From the NCBI RefSeq assembly GCF_036226605.1, contig NZ_CP109000.1:6630501-6694500 (forward strand): a DNA stretch of 64,000 nt, written 5' to 3'. The position numbers were made by a program, and so were the translations under genes. Numbering within the stretch: position 1 is the stretch's first letter; the number at the start of each line of letters is the position of its first letter. A model generated the notes under the pieces. That model had not been told where the DNA came from. It made no database searches and saw only the letters and a program-made list of their open reading frames with translations. This document shows, in pieces, positions 49,266 to 58,038 of this stretch. This DNA comes from Streptomyces sp. NBC_00704. Lineage in GTDB: Bacteria; Actinomycetota; Actinomycetes; Streptomycetales; Streptomycetaceae.

Positions 49266-50219
49266 TCACTGGAGGCGGGGCAGCACCTTGGTCCGGTAGA
49301 AGTCGAAGAAGCCGCGCTGGTCCGGCCCGATCTGGTTCACGTAGATCCGGTCGAAGCCCGCGTCGGCGAAGGCGGTCAGCGCGGCGACGTGCTCGTCCAC
49401 GTCGTCGCCGCAGACCGTGTTCTCGCCGACCATCTCCTCGCTGATCAGCGGCTCCAGCTGCTCGAAGTGGCGCGGGGTGGGCAGGATCTGGCCCATCTCG
49501 CCGGGCAGCAGCTGGTTCGACCACAGCCGGTGGACCGTGCGCACGGCCTCGTCGCGGTCGGCGCCGTAACAGACCTTCGTGCCGCCGCTGACCGGCTTCG
49601 CGCCGCCGCCGCCCTTGCGGAACTGCTCCACCATCGGCTCCTCGGGCATCATCGTGATGTAGCCGTCGCCCACCCGGGACGCCAGCGACGTCGCCTTCGG
49701 CCCGAACCCGGAGATGTCGATCGGGACCGGCTCGTCGGGCACGGTGTACAGGCGGGCGTTCTCCACCTTGTAGTGCGTGCCGTAGTGGCTGACCTCTTCG
49801 CCGGTGAACAGCCGGCGCATGACCTGCACGGCTTCCTCCAGCATTTCCAGGCGCACGTTCGCGGGCGGCCAGACGTCGCCCAGGATGTGCTCGTTCAGCG
49901 CCTCGCCCGAGCCGACGCCGAGCCGGAAGCGACCGTTCGTCATCACGGCGGCGGTGGCGGCGGCCTGGGCCACCACGGCGGGGTGCATCCGCACGGTCGG
50001 GCACGTCACGGCCGTCTCGATCGGCAGCGACACCGCCTCCGACAGCGCGCCGATCACCGACCAGACGAACGGGCTCTGGCCCTGCGCGTCGTTCCACGGG
50101 TGGTAGTGGTCGGAGATCCACAGCGCCTGGAAGCCCGCCTGCTCGGCCATCCGCGCCTGTTCGATCAGGTCCGCGGGGCCGAACTCCTCGCAGGACAGGA
50201 AGTAGCCGTACTCGGGCAT
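49266..50219 (-). CDS. LLM class F420-dependent oxidoreductase
   Basis: A 317-residue luciferase-like TIM-barrel oxidoreductase of the F420-dependent glucose-6-phosphate dehydrogenase-like group. It begins EYGYFLSCEEFGPADLIEQARMAEQAGFQALWISDHYHPW and has AVTCPTVRMHPAVVAQAAATAAVMTNGRFRLGVGSGEALNEHILG and IDISGFGPKATSLASRVGDGYITMMP, all usual for the subfamily. Cofactor F420 is inferred from these. GGAGGT lies 7 bases upstream of the ATG. It is divergent from the flavoprotein at 50385. Confidence 0.9.
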   Translation of the reverse strand: MPEYGYFLSCEEFGPADLIEQARMAEQAGFQALWISDHYHPWNDAQGQSPFVWSVIGALSEAVSLPIETAVTCPTVRMHPAVVAQAAATAAVMTNGRFRLGVGSGEALNEHILGDVWPPANVRLEMLEEAVQVMRRLFTGEEVSHYGTHYKVENARLYTVPDEPVPIDISGFGPKATSLASRVGDGYITMMPEEPMVEQFRKGGGGAKPVSGGTKVCYGADRDEAVRTVHRLWSNQLLPGEMGQILPTPRHFEQLEPLISEEMVGENTVCGDDVDEHVAALTAFADAGFDRIYVNQIGPDQRGFFDFYRTKVLPRLQ

Positions 50220-50309
50220 GGGGGGTACCTCCGACATGGGTGACTCCGGTCCCGCACCGGGTACCCGACGCCCGGACGGGAAACCGGCGCACGTTTGGCC
50301 GACCCCGCC

Positions 50310-50349
50310 AGGGGGACGCGGAAGCCCCGAGGGGGACGCGGAAGCCCTC
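50310..50349 (+). repeat. Tandem 20-bp repeat in the divergent promoter region
   Basis: Two adjacent copies of a 20-bp unit starting AGGGGGACGCGGAAGCC (50310-50329, 50330-50349), identical at 18 positions. They lie between the LLM and NDH-2-like genes. GTTTGGCC at 50293 and GGGGAC at 50312 have the spacing of a SigB/SigH-like stress promoter (GTTT, 15 bases, GGGGAC), although the -10 differs from GGGTAY. Confidence 0.5.
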
Positions 50350-50384
50350 GTACGACAACCGTCCGAATCCCGCCGGAGGCCAGT

Positions 50385-51782
50385 GTGAGTCGACCCCGCA
50401 TCGTGATCGCCGGAGCGGGCCCCGCCGGGTTCCGGGCGGCCCGTACCCTCGTGCGGGCGGTTCACGGGCGGGCCGACGTCACCCTGCTCAACCCGGCCGG
50501 CCACTTCCTGTACCCGCCCCTGCTGCCCCGGGTGGCGGCCGGCGCGCTGGAACCGCGCCGGGCCTGCGTGCCGCTGTCGCGCGGCCTGCGCGGCGTCCGG
50601 CTGGTGCTCGGCGCGGCGGACCGCGTGGACCTGGACACGCGCACCGTGCGCGGCACCGGCCCCGAGGGCGAGGAGTTCGCCGTCGGCTACGACCGGCTCG
50701 TGCTGGCCACGGGCGGCGGCAGCGGGCCGGCGCCCGTCCCGGGACCCGGCGGGCACGTCCACGGCTGCCGGGATCTGCCCGGGGCGCTCCGTCTGCGCGA
50801 TCACCTCGTACGCCACATGGAGTCGGCCGCGTCCGGCGTCGACGCGGCCGACCGGGTGGCGCGTTGCACGTTCGTCGTCGCCGGCGCGGGGCACACCGGC
50901 GTCCAGGTCGCCGCGCGGGGCAAGCCGTTCACCGACGCGCTGGCGCGGGACCGTCCCGCCCGCACGGGCGTCCGGCCGCGCTGGCTGCTGCTCGACGACG
51001 CCGACCGCGTCCTTCCCGAACTGGACGAACCCTGTTCCCGCGCCGCCGAACGGGTGCTGCGCGCCCGCGGCGTCGAGGTGCGCACCGGGACCTCCGTGGT
51101 GGAGGCCACGTACGAGGGCGTGCTGCTGAGCGACGGCGAGTTCGTGGAGAGCCGCACGCTGGTGTGGTGCGTCGGCGCGGGGCCCGGTCCCTTGACGCGG
51201 TCGCTCGGACTGCCCCTGGAGCGGGGCCGGCTGCTCGTGGAGCCGACGCTCCAGGCACCGGGCCGTCCCGAGGTGTTCGCCTGCGGCGACGCGGCCGCCG
51301 TGCCCGACCTCGACCGGCCGGGGGAGTACACGCCGGCGACCGCGTGGCACGCGTGGCGGCAGGGGAAGGCGGCCGGACTCAACGTCGCCGCGTCCCTCGG
51401 CGGCCGGGGCGGTTCGCGGCCGTACCGGCACCGGGAGCCCGGGTGCGCCGTCGATCTCGGCGGGACGCGGACGGCCGCCGGCCCGCTCGGCGTGCGTCTG
51501 CCCGGCCCCCTGGCGGGGGCGGCCGCACGTGCCCGCCGGCTCGCCGCGACCCCCGGCGACCGGATCCGCGACGCGTCCGGTCGGACGCGGGACGCCATGC
51601 CGCCGCGCGGGCCCGTGCCGCAGGGCCTCGCGCGGCCGGATCCGGCGCCCCGGGACACCGTGCCGCCCGGACCCTCCCCGCTCCCGGACGCCCGCGGGCG
51701 TCCACCGACGGCCTTCGGGCCCGGCGCGACGACGCCGACGAGGCCGACGAACCGAACATCCACCACGACAGAGATCAGGTGA
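50385..51782 (+). CDS. NDH-2-like NAD(P)/FAD-dependent oxidoreductase
   Basis: A 465-residue pyridine nucleotide-disulfide oxidoreductase of the type II NADH dehydrogenase kind. FAD site: IVIAGAGPAGFRAARTL; NAD(P) site: FVVAGAGHTGVQVAARG; second FAD site: EVFACGDAAAVPD. TPATAWHAWRQGKAAGLNVAASL is conserved in this group. The last 80 residues are Pro/Arg-rich and probably disordered. The GTG start follows GGAGG. The stop overlaps the start of the next small gene as GTGA. Confidence 0.85.
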   Translation: MSRPRIVIAGAGPAGFRAARTLVRAVHGRADVTLLNPAGHFLYPPLLPRVAAGALEPRRACVPLSRGLRGVRLVLGAADRVDLDTRTVRGTGPEGEEFAVGYDRLVLATGGGSGPAPVPGPGGHVHGCRDLPGALRLRDHLVRHMESAASGVDAADRVARCTFVVAGAGHTGVQVAARGKPFTDALARDRPARTGVRPRWLLLDDADRVLPELDEPCSRAAERVLRARGVEVRTGTSVVEATYEGVLLSDGEFVESRTLVWCVGAGPGPLTRSLGLPLERGRLLVEPTLQAPGRPEVFACGDAAAVPDLDRPGEYTPATAWHAWRQGKAAGLNVAASLGGRGGSRPYRHREPGCAVDLGGTRTAAGPLGVRLPGPLAGAAARARRLAATPGDRIRDASGRTRDAMPPRGPVPQGLARPDPAPRDTVPPGPSPLPDARGRPPTAFGPGATTPTRPTNRTSTTTEIR

Positions 51783-52159
51783 GCGACGTGAACCACGTGA
51801 ACGACGAGAACCGGACGACCGGCGGGTCCGGCGGACGGCGCCCCTCCCCGGAGGACGGCTCCCAGTCGATCACTTCGCCGACCCCCGAGGTGGGGCGGCA
51901 CACAAGCGGGAAGGACGGCCCCCGCACCGGGCAGTCGTCGCCCGAGGACGGCTCCCAGTCGATCACCGCGCCCACCCCGGAGGTCGGGCAGCACAGCACC
52001 GGACCGGCGGCCCCGGACGGCGACGAGCCGGCCGAGCCCGCGAAGAACCAGCCCGGCGGCGAGCCCGCGAAGAAGCAGCCGGGCGGCGAACCCGCGAGGA
52101 ACCAGCCCGGCGGCGAACCCGTCGGGAGCCCCGGCGAGCGTGCGGAAGGAGACCGGTAA
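51779..52159 (+). CDS. Disordered repeat protein, unknown
   Basis: A 126-residue protein that I cannot assign to a family. It has a GTG start overlapping the upstream stop codon. Two 19-residue repeats at 23-41 and 54-72 share SPEDGSQSIT(S/A)PTPEVG, 31 residues apart. Three 9-residue repeats at 90-116 share (N/K)QPGGEPA. The rest is Gly/Pro/Glu/Asp-rich, with no Cys, Trp, Phe or Tyr, so it should be disordered. Conservation of the SQSIT-PTPEVG core, while flanks differ and codons have drifted, suggests selection on the peptide. It sits between an NDH-2-like enzyme and transketolase, 4 bases before the latter. Confidence 0.65.
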   Translation: MSDVNHVNDENRTTGGSGGRRPSPEDGSQSITSPTPEVGRHTSGKDGPRTGQSSPEDGSQSITAPTPEVGQHSTGPAAPDGDEPAEPAKNQPGGEPAKKQPGGEPARNQPGGEPVGSPGERAEGDR

Positions 52160-52163
52160 CCCG

Positions 52164-54011
52164 ATGGACACCGCCGAACTCATCGAACTCGGACAGCAGT
52201 TGAGGGTGGACAGCGTGCGCGCCTCCGCCGCCGCGGGATCCGGGCACCCGACGTCGTCGATGTCCGCCGCGGACCTGATGGCCGTGCTCCTCGCCCACCA
52301 CCTCCGCTACGACTTCGAGCGCCCGGCCCACCCCGGCAACGACCGCTTCGTCCTGTCCAAGGGCCACGCCTCCCCGCTGCTGTACTCCGCCTACAAGGCG
52401 GTCGGGGCCGTCGACGACGAGGAGCTGCTGACCTTCCGCAAGCTCGGCAGCCGGCTCGAAGGGCATCCCACCCCGCGGCGGCTGCCGTGGGTCGAGACGG
52501 CCACGGGTTCGCTCGGCCAGGGCCTGCCCGTGGGCGTCGGCATCGCGCTGTCCGGCAAGCGGCTGGAGCACACCGGCTACCGCGTCTGGGTGCTGTGCGG
52601 GGACAGCGAACTCGCCGAGGGCTCGGTGTGGGAGGCCGCCGAGCACGCGGGCCACGAGCATCTCGACAACCTGACGGCCATCGTCGACGTCAACCGGCTC
52701 GGCCAGCGCGGCCCGACCCGGCACGGCCACGACCTCGACGCCTACGCCCGCCGCTTCCAGGCGTTCGGCTGGCACACGGTCGAGGTCGACGGCCACGACG
52801 TGGACGCGATCGACCGCGCGTACGGCGAGGCGGCCTCCACGAAGGGCCAGCCCACCGTCATCCTCGCCCGCACCCTCAAGGGCCGGGGCGTGGACGCCGT
52901 CCAGGACCGCGAGGGGCTGCACGGCAAGCCGCTCCCGGACGCCGACGAGGCGATCGAGGAGCTGGGCGGCGTGCGCGACCTGCGCGTGCGGGTGCGCGAA
53001 CCGGCCGACACGCGCATGCTGCACTCCGTGCCGACCGGACGCCTGGACCTGCCGCGCTGGGAGAAGGGCGAGGAGGCGGCCACCCGGGACGCCTACGGCC
53101 AGGCGCTGGCCGCGCTCGGCGGCGCCCGTGAGGACGTCGTCGCGCTCGACGGCGAGGTGAGCGACTCCACCCGCGCCGAGGTCTTCGCCAAGGAGCATCC
53201 CGAGCGGTTCTTCGAGTGCTACATCGCCGAGCAGCAGCTCGTCGCCGCCGCGGTGGGCCTCGCCGCGCGCGGCTGGGTGCCATACGCCTCCACGTTCGCC
53301 GCCTTCCTGACCCGGGCCCACGACTTCGTCCGCATGGCCGCGGTCAGCGGCTCCGGCGTCAACCTGGTCGGCTCGCACGCAGGGTCCGCCATCGGCCAGG
53401 ACGGCCCCTCGCAGATGGGCCTGGAGGACCTGGCGATGTTCCGGGCCGTGCACGGCTCCACCGTGCTGTACCCGTGCGACCCCAACCAGACCGCCCGGCT
53501 CGTCGCCACGATGGCCGGCCTGGACGGCGTCCGCTATCTGCGCACCTCGCGCGGCAAGGCCTCGGCCCTGTACGGCCCGGACGAGGAGTTCCCGGTCGGC
53601 GGCAGCAAGGTGCTGCGCTCCTCCGACCGGGACCGGATGACCGTCGTCGCGGCCGGTGTCACCGTGCACGAGGCGCTGAAGGCCGCCGAGGCGCTCGACG
53701 GCGAGGGCATCGCGGTCCGGGTGATCGACCTGTACTCGGTCAAGCCCGTCGACCGGGAGACGCTGCGGCGGGCGGCGGAGGAGACCGGCTGCCTGCTGAG
53801 CGTGGAGGACCACCACGAGCAGGGCGGCCTGGGCGACGCGGTCCTCGACGCCTTCCTCGACGGACGGCCCACTCCCCGCCTGGTGCGTCTCGCCGTCCGC
53901 ACCATGCCGGGGTCGGCCGCCCCCGACGAGCAGCTGCACGCCGCCGGGATCGACGCGGAGTCGATCGCCGCGTCCGTCCGGCTGCTGGTGGAGCAGGCGA
54001 TCGCGCCGTGA
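52164..54011 (+). CDS. tkt: Transketolase, short form
   Basis: A 615-residue thiamine-diphosphate enzyme that moves two-carbon units between sugar phosphates. H28 (GSGHPTSSMS), H68 (LSKGHASPLLY), the ThDP motif beginning GDSELAEGS (146-154), and the catalytic glutamate E356 (ECYIAEQQ) are present. Motif and length match the mammalian/split-bacterial type rather than the roughly 695-residue TktA; GDS stands in place of the more common GDG. GAAGGAG lies about 12 bases before the ATG. It overlaps the next gene as GTGA. A second transketolase is probably encoded elsewhere for central metabolism. Confidence 0.92.
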   Translation: MDTAELIELGQQLRVDSVRASAAAGSGHPTSSMSAADLMAVLLAHHLRYDFERPAHPGNDRFVLSKGHASPLLYSAYKAVGAVDDEELLTFRKLGSRLEGHPTPRRLPWVETATGSLGQGLPVGVGIALSGKRLEHTGYRVWVLCGDSELAEGSVWEAAEHAGHEHLDNLTAIVDVNRLGQRGPTRHGHDLDAYARRFQAFGWHTVEVDGHDVDAIDRAYGEAASTKGQPTVILARTLKGRGVDAVQDREGLHGKPLPDADEAIEELGGVRDLRVRVREPADTRMLHSVPTGRLDLPRWEKGEEAATRDAYGQALAALGGAREDVVALDGEVSDSTRAEVFAKEHPERFFECYIAEQQLVAAAVGLAARGWVPYASTFAAFLTRAHDFVRMAAVSGSGVNLVGSHAGSAIGQDGPSQMGLEDLAMFRAVHGSTVLYPCDPNQTARLVATMAGLDGVRYLRTSRGKASALYGPDEEFPVGGSKVLRSSDRDRMTVVAAGVTVHEALKAAEALDGEGIAVRVIDLYSVKPVDRETLRRAAEETGCLLSVEDHHEQGGLGDAVLDAFLDGRPTPRLVRLAVRTMPGSAAPDEQLHAAGIDAESIAASVRLLVEQAIAP

Positions 54012-54961
54012 GCGCGCAGGCGGGCGGCGGCGGCGTACGGACGGTGCGTGCCGGCCGCCGCACCGTCGAGGTCCACCGGCCGGACAAGGTGCTCTTCCCG
54101 GCCGGCGAGGGGGCCCAGGGGTACCAGCGGTACACGAAGGCCGACGTCGTCGACTACTACCGGTCCGTCGCCGCGTTCATGCTGCCGCACCTGAAGGGCC
54201 GCCCGCTGATGCTGGAACGGCATCCGGACGGGATCGAAGGCCCCCGGTTCATGCAGAAGAACACCCCCGAGCACTATCCGGAGTGGATCAGGCGGGCCGA
54301 GGTCGCCAAGGAGGACGGCACGGTCCGCCACACCGTCTGCGACGACACCGCCACCCTCGTCCACCTGGCCGACCAGGCCTGTCTCACCCTGCACCGCTGG
54401 CTGTCGCGGGCCGACCGGGTCGACCGGCCGGACCTGCTGGTCTTTGACCTCGACCCGGCCGACGACGCCTCCTTCGCCGCCGTCCGCGAGGCCGCCCGGT
54501 GGCTGGGCGAGCTGCTCGACGAGCTGCGGCTGCCCTCCGGGTTGATGACGACGGGCTCGCGCGGGCTGCACGTCGTCGTGCCGGTCGACGGCGGCGAGGG
54601 CTTCGACGAGGTGCGCGCCTTCGCCCGGGACGTCGCCGAGCGCCTCGTGGCCGAGCACCCGGACCGGCTCACCACGGCCGCCCGCAAGAAGGACCGCGGC
54701 GAGAGGCTCTACCTGGACATTCAGCGCAACGCCTACGCGCAGACCGCCGTCGCCCCCTACACGGTCCGCGCCCTGCCCGGGGCCCCCGTCGCCACCCCGA
54801 TCAGCTGGGAGCAGCTCGACGATCCCGAGCTGGGCCCGCGCCGCTGGACGGTCGCCGACGCCGTGGAGCAGGCCCGCTCCCGCCCCTGGGCCGCGCTGAC
54901 CGGCCGCGGACGCTCCCTGAAGCCGGCCCGGCGGCGGCTCCGCGCACTGGACGGCTCGTGA
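54008..54961 (+). CDS. LigD-type polymerase/primase domain protein
   Basis: A 317-residue stand-alone polymerase domain of the bacterial end-joining ligase LigD. The catalytic aspartates D147 and D149 lie in VFDLDPAD; other conserved parts are HRPDKVLFP, YTKADVVDYYR, RPLMLERHPDGI, MTTGSRGLHVVVPV and LYLDIQRNAYAQTAVAPY. Such proteins add a few nucleotides (often ribonucleotides) at broken DNA ends. There is no ligase domain or Ku gene here. Translation is coupled to transketolase. It ends 45 bases before gvpO. Confidence 0.9.
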   Translation: MSAQAGGGGVRTVRAGRRTVEVHRPDKVLFPAGEGAQGYQRYTKADVVDYYRSVAAFMLPHLKGRPLMLERHPDGIEGPRFMQKNTPEHYPEWIRRAEVAKEDGTVRHTVCDDTATLVHLADQACLTLHRWLSRADRVDRPDLLVFDLDPADDASFAAVREAARWLGELLDELRLPSGLMTTGSRGLHVVVPVDGGEGFDEVRAFARDVAERLVAEHPDRLTTAARKKDRGERLYLDIQRNAYAQTAVAPYTVRALPGAPVATPISWEQLDDPELGPRRWTVADAVEQARSRPWAALTGRGRSLKPARRRLRALDGS

Positions 54962-55006
54962 AGGTTTGGCCATGAGGCTTCCGGCCACACGGAAGGAGAG
55001 GTGGCC

Positions 55007-55756
55007 ATGGCGAACACAAAAAGCACAGCGCGCTCCACAGAGAACACATCGGGTGCGCGGACTTCACGAAACCCCCGGAAGAAAGGGCCGGCGAGCGAGA
55101 CGTCCCGGCGCGACCGTCCCGCACACCGCCGGGAGGAGCAGGACGCCGAAGAGCTGGAAGCCGAAGAGACCGACGCACAGGACGCGGAGGACGCCGACGC
55201 CGAAGAGGCCGACGCGGAGGAGGCGGAGGCCGAGGCCGACGTCGAGGCCGACACCGAAGAGGCGGACGCCGAGGCCGACGCGGAGGAACTCGACGGCGAG
55301 GAACGGGAAGAGCAGGACGCCGAAGAGGCGGAGGGCGAGGAACCGGACACCGGCGGGCAGGCGGCCGACGAGCCCGAGGACGAGGAACTCGAGGACGACG
55401 AGTCCGAGGACGACGGGCCGGAAGCCGACGAGGCCGACGAGGACGACGACATGAAGGGCGAGGACCACATCGTGACGAACGACCGGCCGCGCCCCATGGA
55501 GGTGCTCCGCGAGGCGCGTGCCCAGCTGGCGGAGCTCACCGGCATGACCGCCGAGAGCGTGTCCTCCTTCGCGCAGACGGAGGACGGCTGGTCCCTGGAG
55601 GTCGAGGTGCTCGAACTGGAACGGGTCCCCGACACCATGAGCCTCATGGCGACCTACCAGGTCGAGCTCGACCCGGACGGACAGCTCACCGGCTATCGGC
55701 GCGTTCGCCGTTATGAGCGCGGGCGGGCCGACGCGCACCGGGCCGGCGGCCGCTAG
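55007..55756 (+). CDS. gvpO: Gas vesicle protein GvpO with long acidic N-terminal extension
   Basis: A 249-residue protein. The C-terminal 90 residues are the GvpO domain (RPMEVLREARAQLAELTG, VSSFAQTEDGWSLEVEVLELERVPDT, LMATYQVELDPDG, YRRVRRYERG). The first 45 residues are basic. Residues 45-150 are almost entirely Glu, Asp and Ala in irregular repeats such as DAEEADAEEA. Typical GvpO is about 120 residues, so half of this protein is extension. GGAAGGAGAG lies before the ATG at 55007; a GTG two codons earlier would leave no spacing. It heads the gas vesicle operon and follows the LigD-type gene directly. Confidence 0.9.
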   Translation: MANTKSTARSTENTSGARTSRNPRKKGPASETSRRDRPAHRREEQDAEELEAEETDAQDAEDADAEEADAEEAEAEADVEADTEEADAEADAEELDGEEREEQDAEEAEGEEPDTGGQAADEPEDEELEDDESEDDGPEADEADEDDDMKGEDHIVTNDRPRPMEVLREARAQLAELTGMTAESVSSFAQTEDGWSLEVEVLELERVPDTMSLMATYQVELDPDGQLTGYRRVRRYERGRADAHRAGGR

Positions 55757-55858
55757 GCCGCCCCCGAAGCCCCAGCCCGAAGAACCATCCAAAGACTTGT
55801 CCGAAGATCGATTCCGATCCTCGGGTCATCCATCACGAAGCAAGGAGGTGCGGTCGGC

Positions 55859-56290
55859 ATGACCGTAGTCCCGGCACAGCAGTCCGGTGGCGGAGGCGGC
55901 TCGAGCGGTCTTTACGACGTTCTGGAGCTCGTCCTCGACAGGGGGCTGGTGATCGACGCGTTCGTGCGGGTCTCCCTGGTCGGCATCGAGATCCTCAAGA
56001 TCGACGTACGTGTCGTCGTGGCCAGCGTCGACACCTATCTGCGCTTCGCCGAGGCGTGCAACCGGCTGGACCTGGAGTCCGGCCCCAACAAGAGCCCGGG
56101 CCTGCCCGAGATCGTCGGCGACGTCACCGAGTCCGGTGCGCGCGGCAAGTCCAAGGGCGCCCTGTCCGGCGCCGCGGAGACCATATCCGACGCGTTCAAG
56201 CAGGCGCGTGACGACGGTTCCGCGGAGCGTGAGCCCAGGCCGCGCGCCCGCAAGAGCACGGCTTCGCGCCGGAAGGAGGAGCAGGAGTGA
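55859..56290 (+). CDS. gvpA: Gas vesicle structural protein GvpA with C-terminal extension
   Basis: A 143-residue protein whose first 67 residues are the highly conserved gas vesicle shell protein: LYDVLELVLDRGLVIDAFVRVSLVGIEIL, then RVVVASVDTYLRFAEA. Normal GvpA is about 70 residues. Here a further 75 residues follow, hydrophilic and ending with a basic stretch (RARKSTASRRKEEQE). The extension would point away from the shell rib. AAGGAGGT before the ATG is the best ribosome site in the operon, as suits the major structural protein. The 102 bases upstream hold no gene. Confidence 0.95.
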   Translation: MTVVPAQQSGGGGGSSGLYDVLELVLDRGLVIDAFVRVSLVGIEILKIDVRVVVASVDTYLRFAEACNRLDLESGPNKSPGLPEIVGDVTESGARGKSKGALSGAAETISDAFKQARDDGSAEREPRPRARKSTASRRKEEQE

Positions 56291-57042
56291 GCACCTACGT
56301 CTACGGCATCACCGCGGGCTCGCACCCTGCCCTTCCCGAGGGCCTGGGAGGCGTCGGGGACCCTGCCATGCCCGTGCGGGTGCTGAAGGAGGGCGACCTG
56401 GCGGCCATCGTGAGCGACGCGCCCGAGGGGCTGCGCCCCAAGCGGCGTGAGCTGCTCGCGCACCAGAACGTGCTCGCCGAGGCGGGCGCCGGCGGCTGCG
56501 TGCTGCCCATGCGGTTCGGCAGCGTGGCCCCCGAGGACAGCGCCGTGACCGGTGTGCTGGCCGAGCGCGCCGAGCACTACCAGGAGCGGCTGCGGGCTCT
56601 CGACGGCAAGGTCGAGTACAACGTCAAGGCGACGCACGTCGAGGAGGCCGTGCTGCACCACGTCATGGCCGGCAGCCCCGAGCTGCGTGCGCTCGCCGAG
56701 GCCAACCGCAAGGCGGGCGGCGGCAGTTACGAGCAGAAGATTCAGCTCGGCGAGATGGTGGCCGCCGCCGTCAAGGCCCAGGAGGCCGAGGACGCGGGCG
56801 TCGTCCAGCAGGCGCTGGAGCCGCTCGCGGCCGCCGTCGCCCAGGGCCCCGAGTCCACGGGCTGGCTGGCCAACGTGTCGTTCCTGGTCGCCAGGGACGA
56901 GGCCGCCCGGTTCGCGGAGGCGGTGGACGAGCTGCGCCAGGCTCATCCGCACCTCGACGTGCGCCTCAACGGGCCGCTTCCGCCCTACAGCTTCGTCGAG
57001 CCCGGACCGTCCGAGCCCGCGGAGACGATCACCGGGGAGTAG
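56287..57042 (+). CDS. gvpF: Gas vesicle protein GvpF
   Basis: A 251-residue GvpF/GvpL family protein. It begins STYVYGITAGSHPALPEGL, with the paired-strand segments ELLAHQNVLAEAG, CVLPMRFGSVAPED and VEYNVKATHVEE, and ends PYSFVEPG. GvpF/L proteins bind GvpA and are needed for vesicle nucleation. GTG start overlapping the gvpA stop as GTGA. Confidence 0.95.
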   Translation: MSTYVYGITAGSHPALPEGLGGVGDPAMPVRVLKEGDLAAIVSDAPEGLRPKRRELLAHQNVLAEAGAGGCVLPMRFGSVAPEDSAVTGVLAERAEHYQERLRALDGKVEYNVKATHVEEAVLHHVMAGSPELRALAEANRKAGGGSYEQKIQLGEMVAAAVKAQEAEDAGVVQQALEPLAAAVAQGPESTGWLANVSFLVARDEAARFAEAVDELRQAHPHLDVRLNGPLPPYSFVEPGPSEPAETITGE

Positions 57043-57049
57043 GTGCGTC

Positions 57050-57313
57050 GTGGGACTGCTCGGAGAGGTTTTCCTGCTGCCGCTGGCTCCGGTCCGGGGC
57101 AGTGGATGGGTGATCCGACAGGTGCTCCGTGAGGCCGAACGGATCTACTACGACCCTTCCACGATCCGGGCCGAACTCTCCCGTCTCGAACAGCAGTTGG
57201 AGGCGGGGGAGATCACGGAGGAGGAGTTCGACCGACAGGAGGACGAACTCCTGGACCGACTGGAGACCAGCGCACGCGGCACCACGCAATCGGACGACGG
57301 GACGGCAAGATGA
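57050..57313 (+). CDS. gvpG: Gas vesicle protein GvpG
   Basis: An 87-residue small protein with the GvpG pattern: GLLGEVFLLPLAPVRGSGWVIRQVLREAERIYYDPSTIRAEL, then a coiled coil QLEAGEITEEEFDRQEDELLDRLE. It is part of the accessory complex with GvpF/L and GvpJ. The GTG start is 7 bases after gvpF, the one small gap in the operon. The next gene overlaps as ATGA. Confidence 0.92.
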   Translation: MGLLGEVFLLPLAPVRGSGWVIRQVLREAERIYYDPSTIRAELSRLEQQLEAGEITEEEFDRQEDELLDRLETSARGTTQSDDGTAR

Positions 57314-58038
57314 ACCGAATGGGACTGGGCCTCGCGGTCGGGGCCGGATATCTGCTCGGCCGCACCAAGAAACTGAAAATGGCGGTGGCCGTCGGATCCC
57401 TGGTGGCCGGCAAGCGGCTCAACCTGACGCCGAAGGGCATCGCCGATCTGGTCTCCCAGCAGCTGCGGGACAACCCGCAGTTCAAGGAGATCGGCGACCA
57501 GCTGCGTCAGGACCTGCGCGGAGTCGGCAAGGCCGCCTCCGGCGCCATGGTCGAGCGGCAGATCGACGCGCTCGCGGACCGGCTGCACGGCCGTACCGCC
57601 GAGGTGCGCGACCAGCTCGCCGGCGCCGTGCCCGGCAAGGGCCGCAGCCAGGACGACGAGCAGGACGACGACCTGGAGGCGGACGAGGAGTACGAGGAGG
57701 ACGACGAGCCCCGGGACACCGAGGACGACGACGCCGAGGACGCCGAGGACGCCGACGAGGACGAGCCGGAGCCGGCGGAGGACTCGGAGGACTCGGAGGA
57801 CGAGGAGGACTCGCAGGACGAGGAACCGCCGAGGAAGCCGGCGGCGAAGAAGACGGCCAAGAAGGCGCCCGCGAAGAAGGCCCCCGCGAAGAAGGCGCCG
57901 GCCAAGAAGGCCCCGGCCCGCAGGACGGCCGCCAAGAAGACCGCGTCGGCCGGGAAGACGGCCGCGAAGACGGCGTCCAGGCCCGCCTCCGGCGGGAGCT
58001 CCGGCGCCCGGCGCTCGAAGGGAGGCGGTGACCGATGA
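57310..58038 (+). CDS. gvpY: GvpY-type gas vesicle protein with acidic and lysine-rich tail
   Basis: A 242-residue protein known from the Streptomyces ten-gene cluster as GvpY. Residues 1-35 contain a hydrophobic segment (GLGLAVGAGYLLGR, AVAVGSLVAGKR). Residues 36-115 look helical (LTPKGIADLVSQQLRDNPQFKEIGDQLRQDL). Residues 116-178 are an acidic tract, and 178-242 repeat KKAPAKKAPAK, like a histone H1 tail. The opposite charges could fold back or bind other Gvp tails. Its role is not established. ATGA overlap at both ends. Confidence 0.85.
   Translation: MNRMGLGLAVGAGYLLGRTKKLKMAVAVGSLVAGKRLNLTPKGIADLVSQQLRDNPQFKEIGDQLRQDLRGVGKAASGAMVERQIDALADRLHGRTAEVRDQLAGAVPGKGRSQDDEQDDDLEADEEYEEDDEPRDTEDDDAEDAEDADEDEPEPAEDSEDSEDEEDSQDEEPPRKPAAKKTAKKAPAKKAPAKKAPAKKAPARRTAAKKTASAGKTAAKTASRPASGGSSGARRSKGGGDR

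Noticed and set aside
51779..52159. Multi-core RiPP precursor reading of the repeat protein
   Set aside because: Repeated Ser/Thr/Glu-containing segments are suggestive, but no ATP-grasp, lanthipeptide synthetase, YcaO or radical SAM maturase lies nearby.
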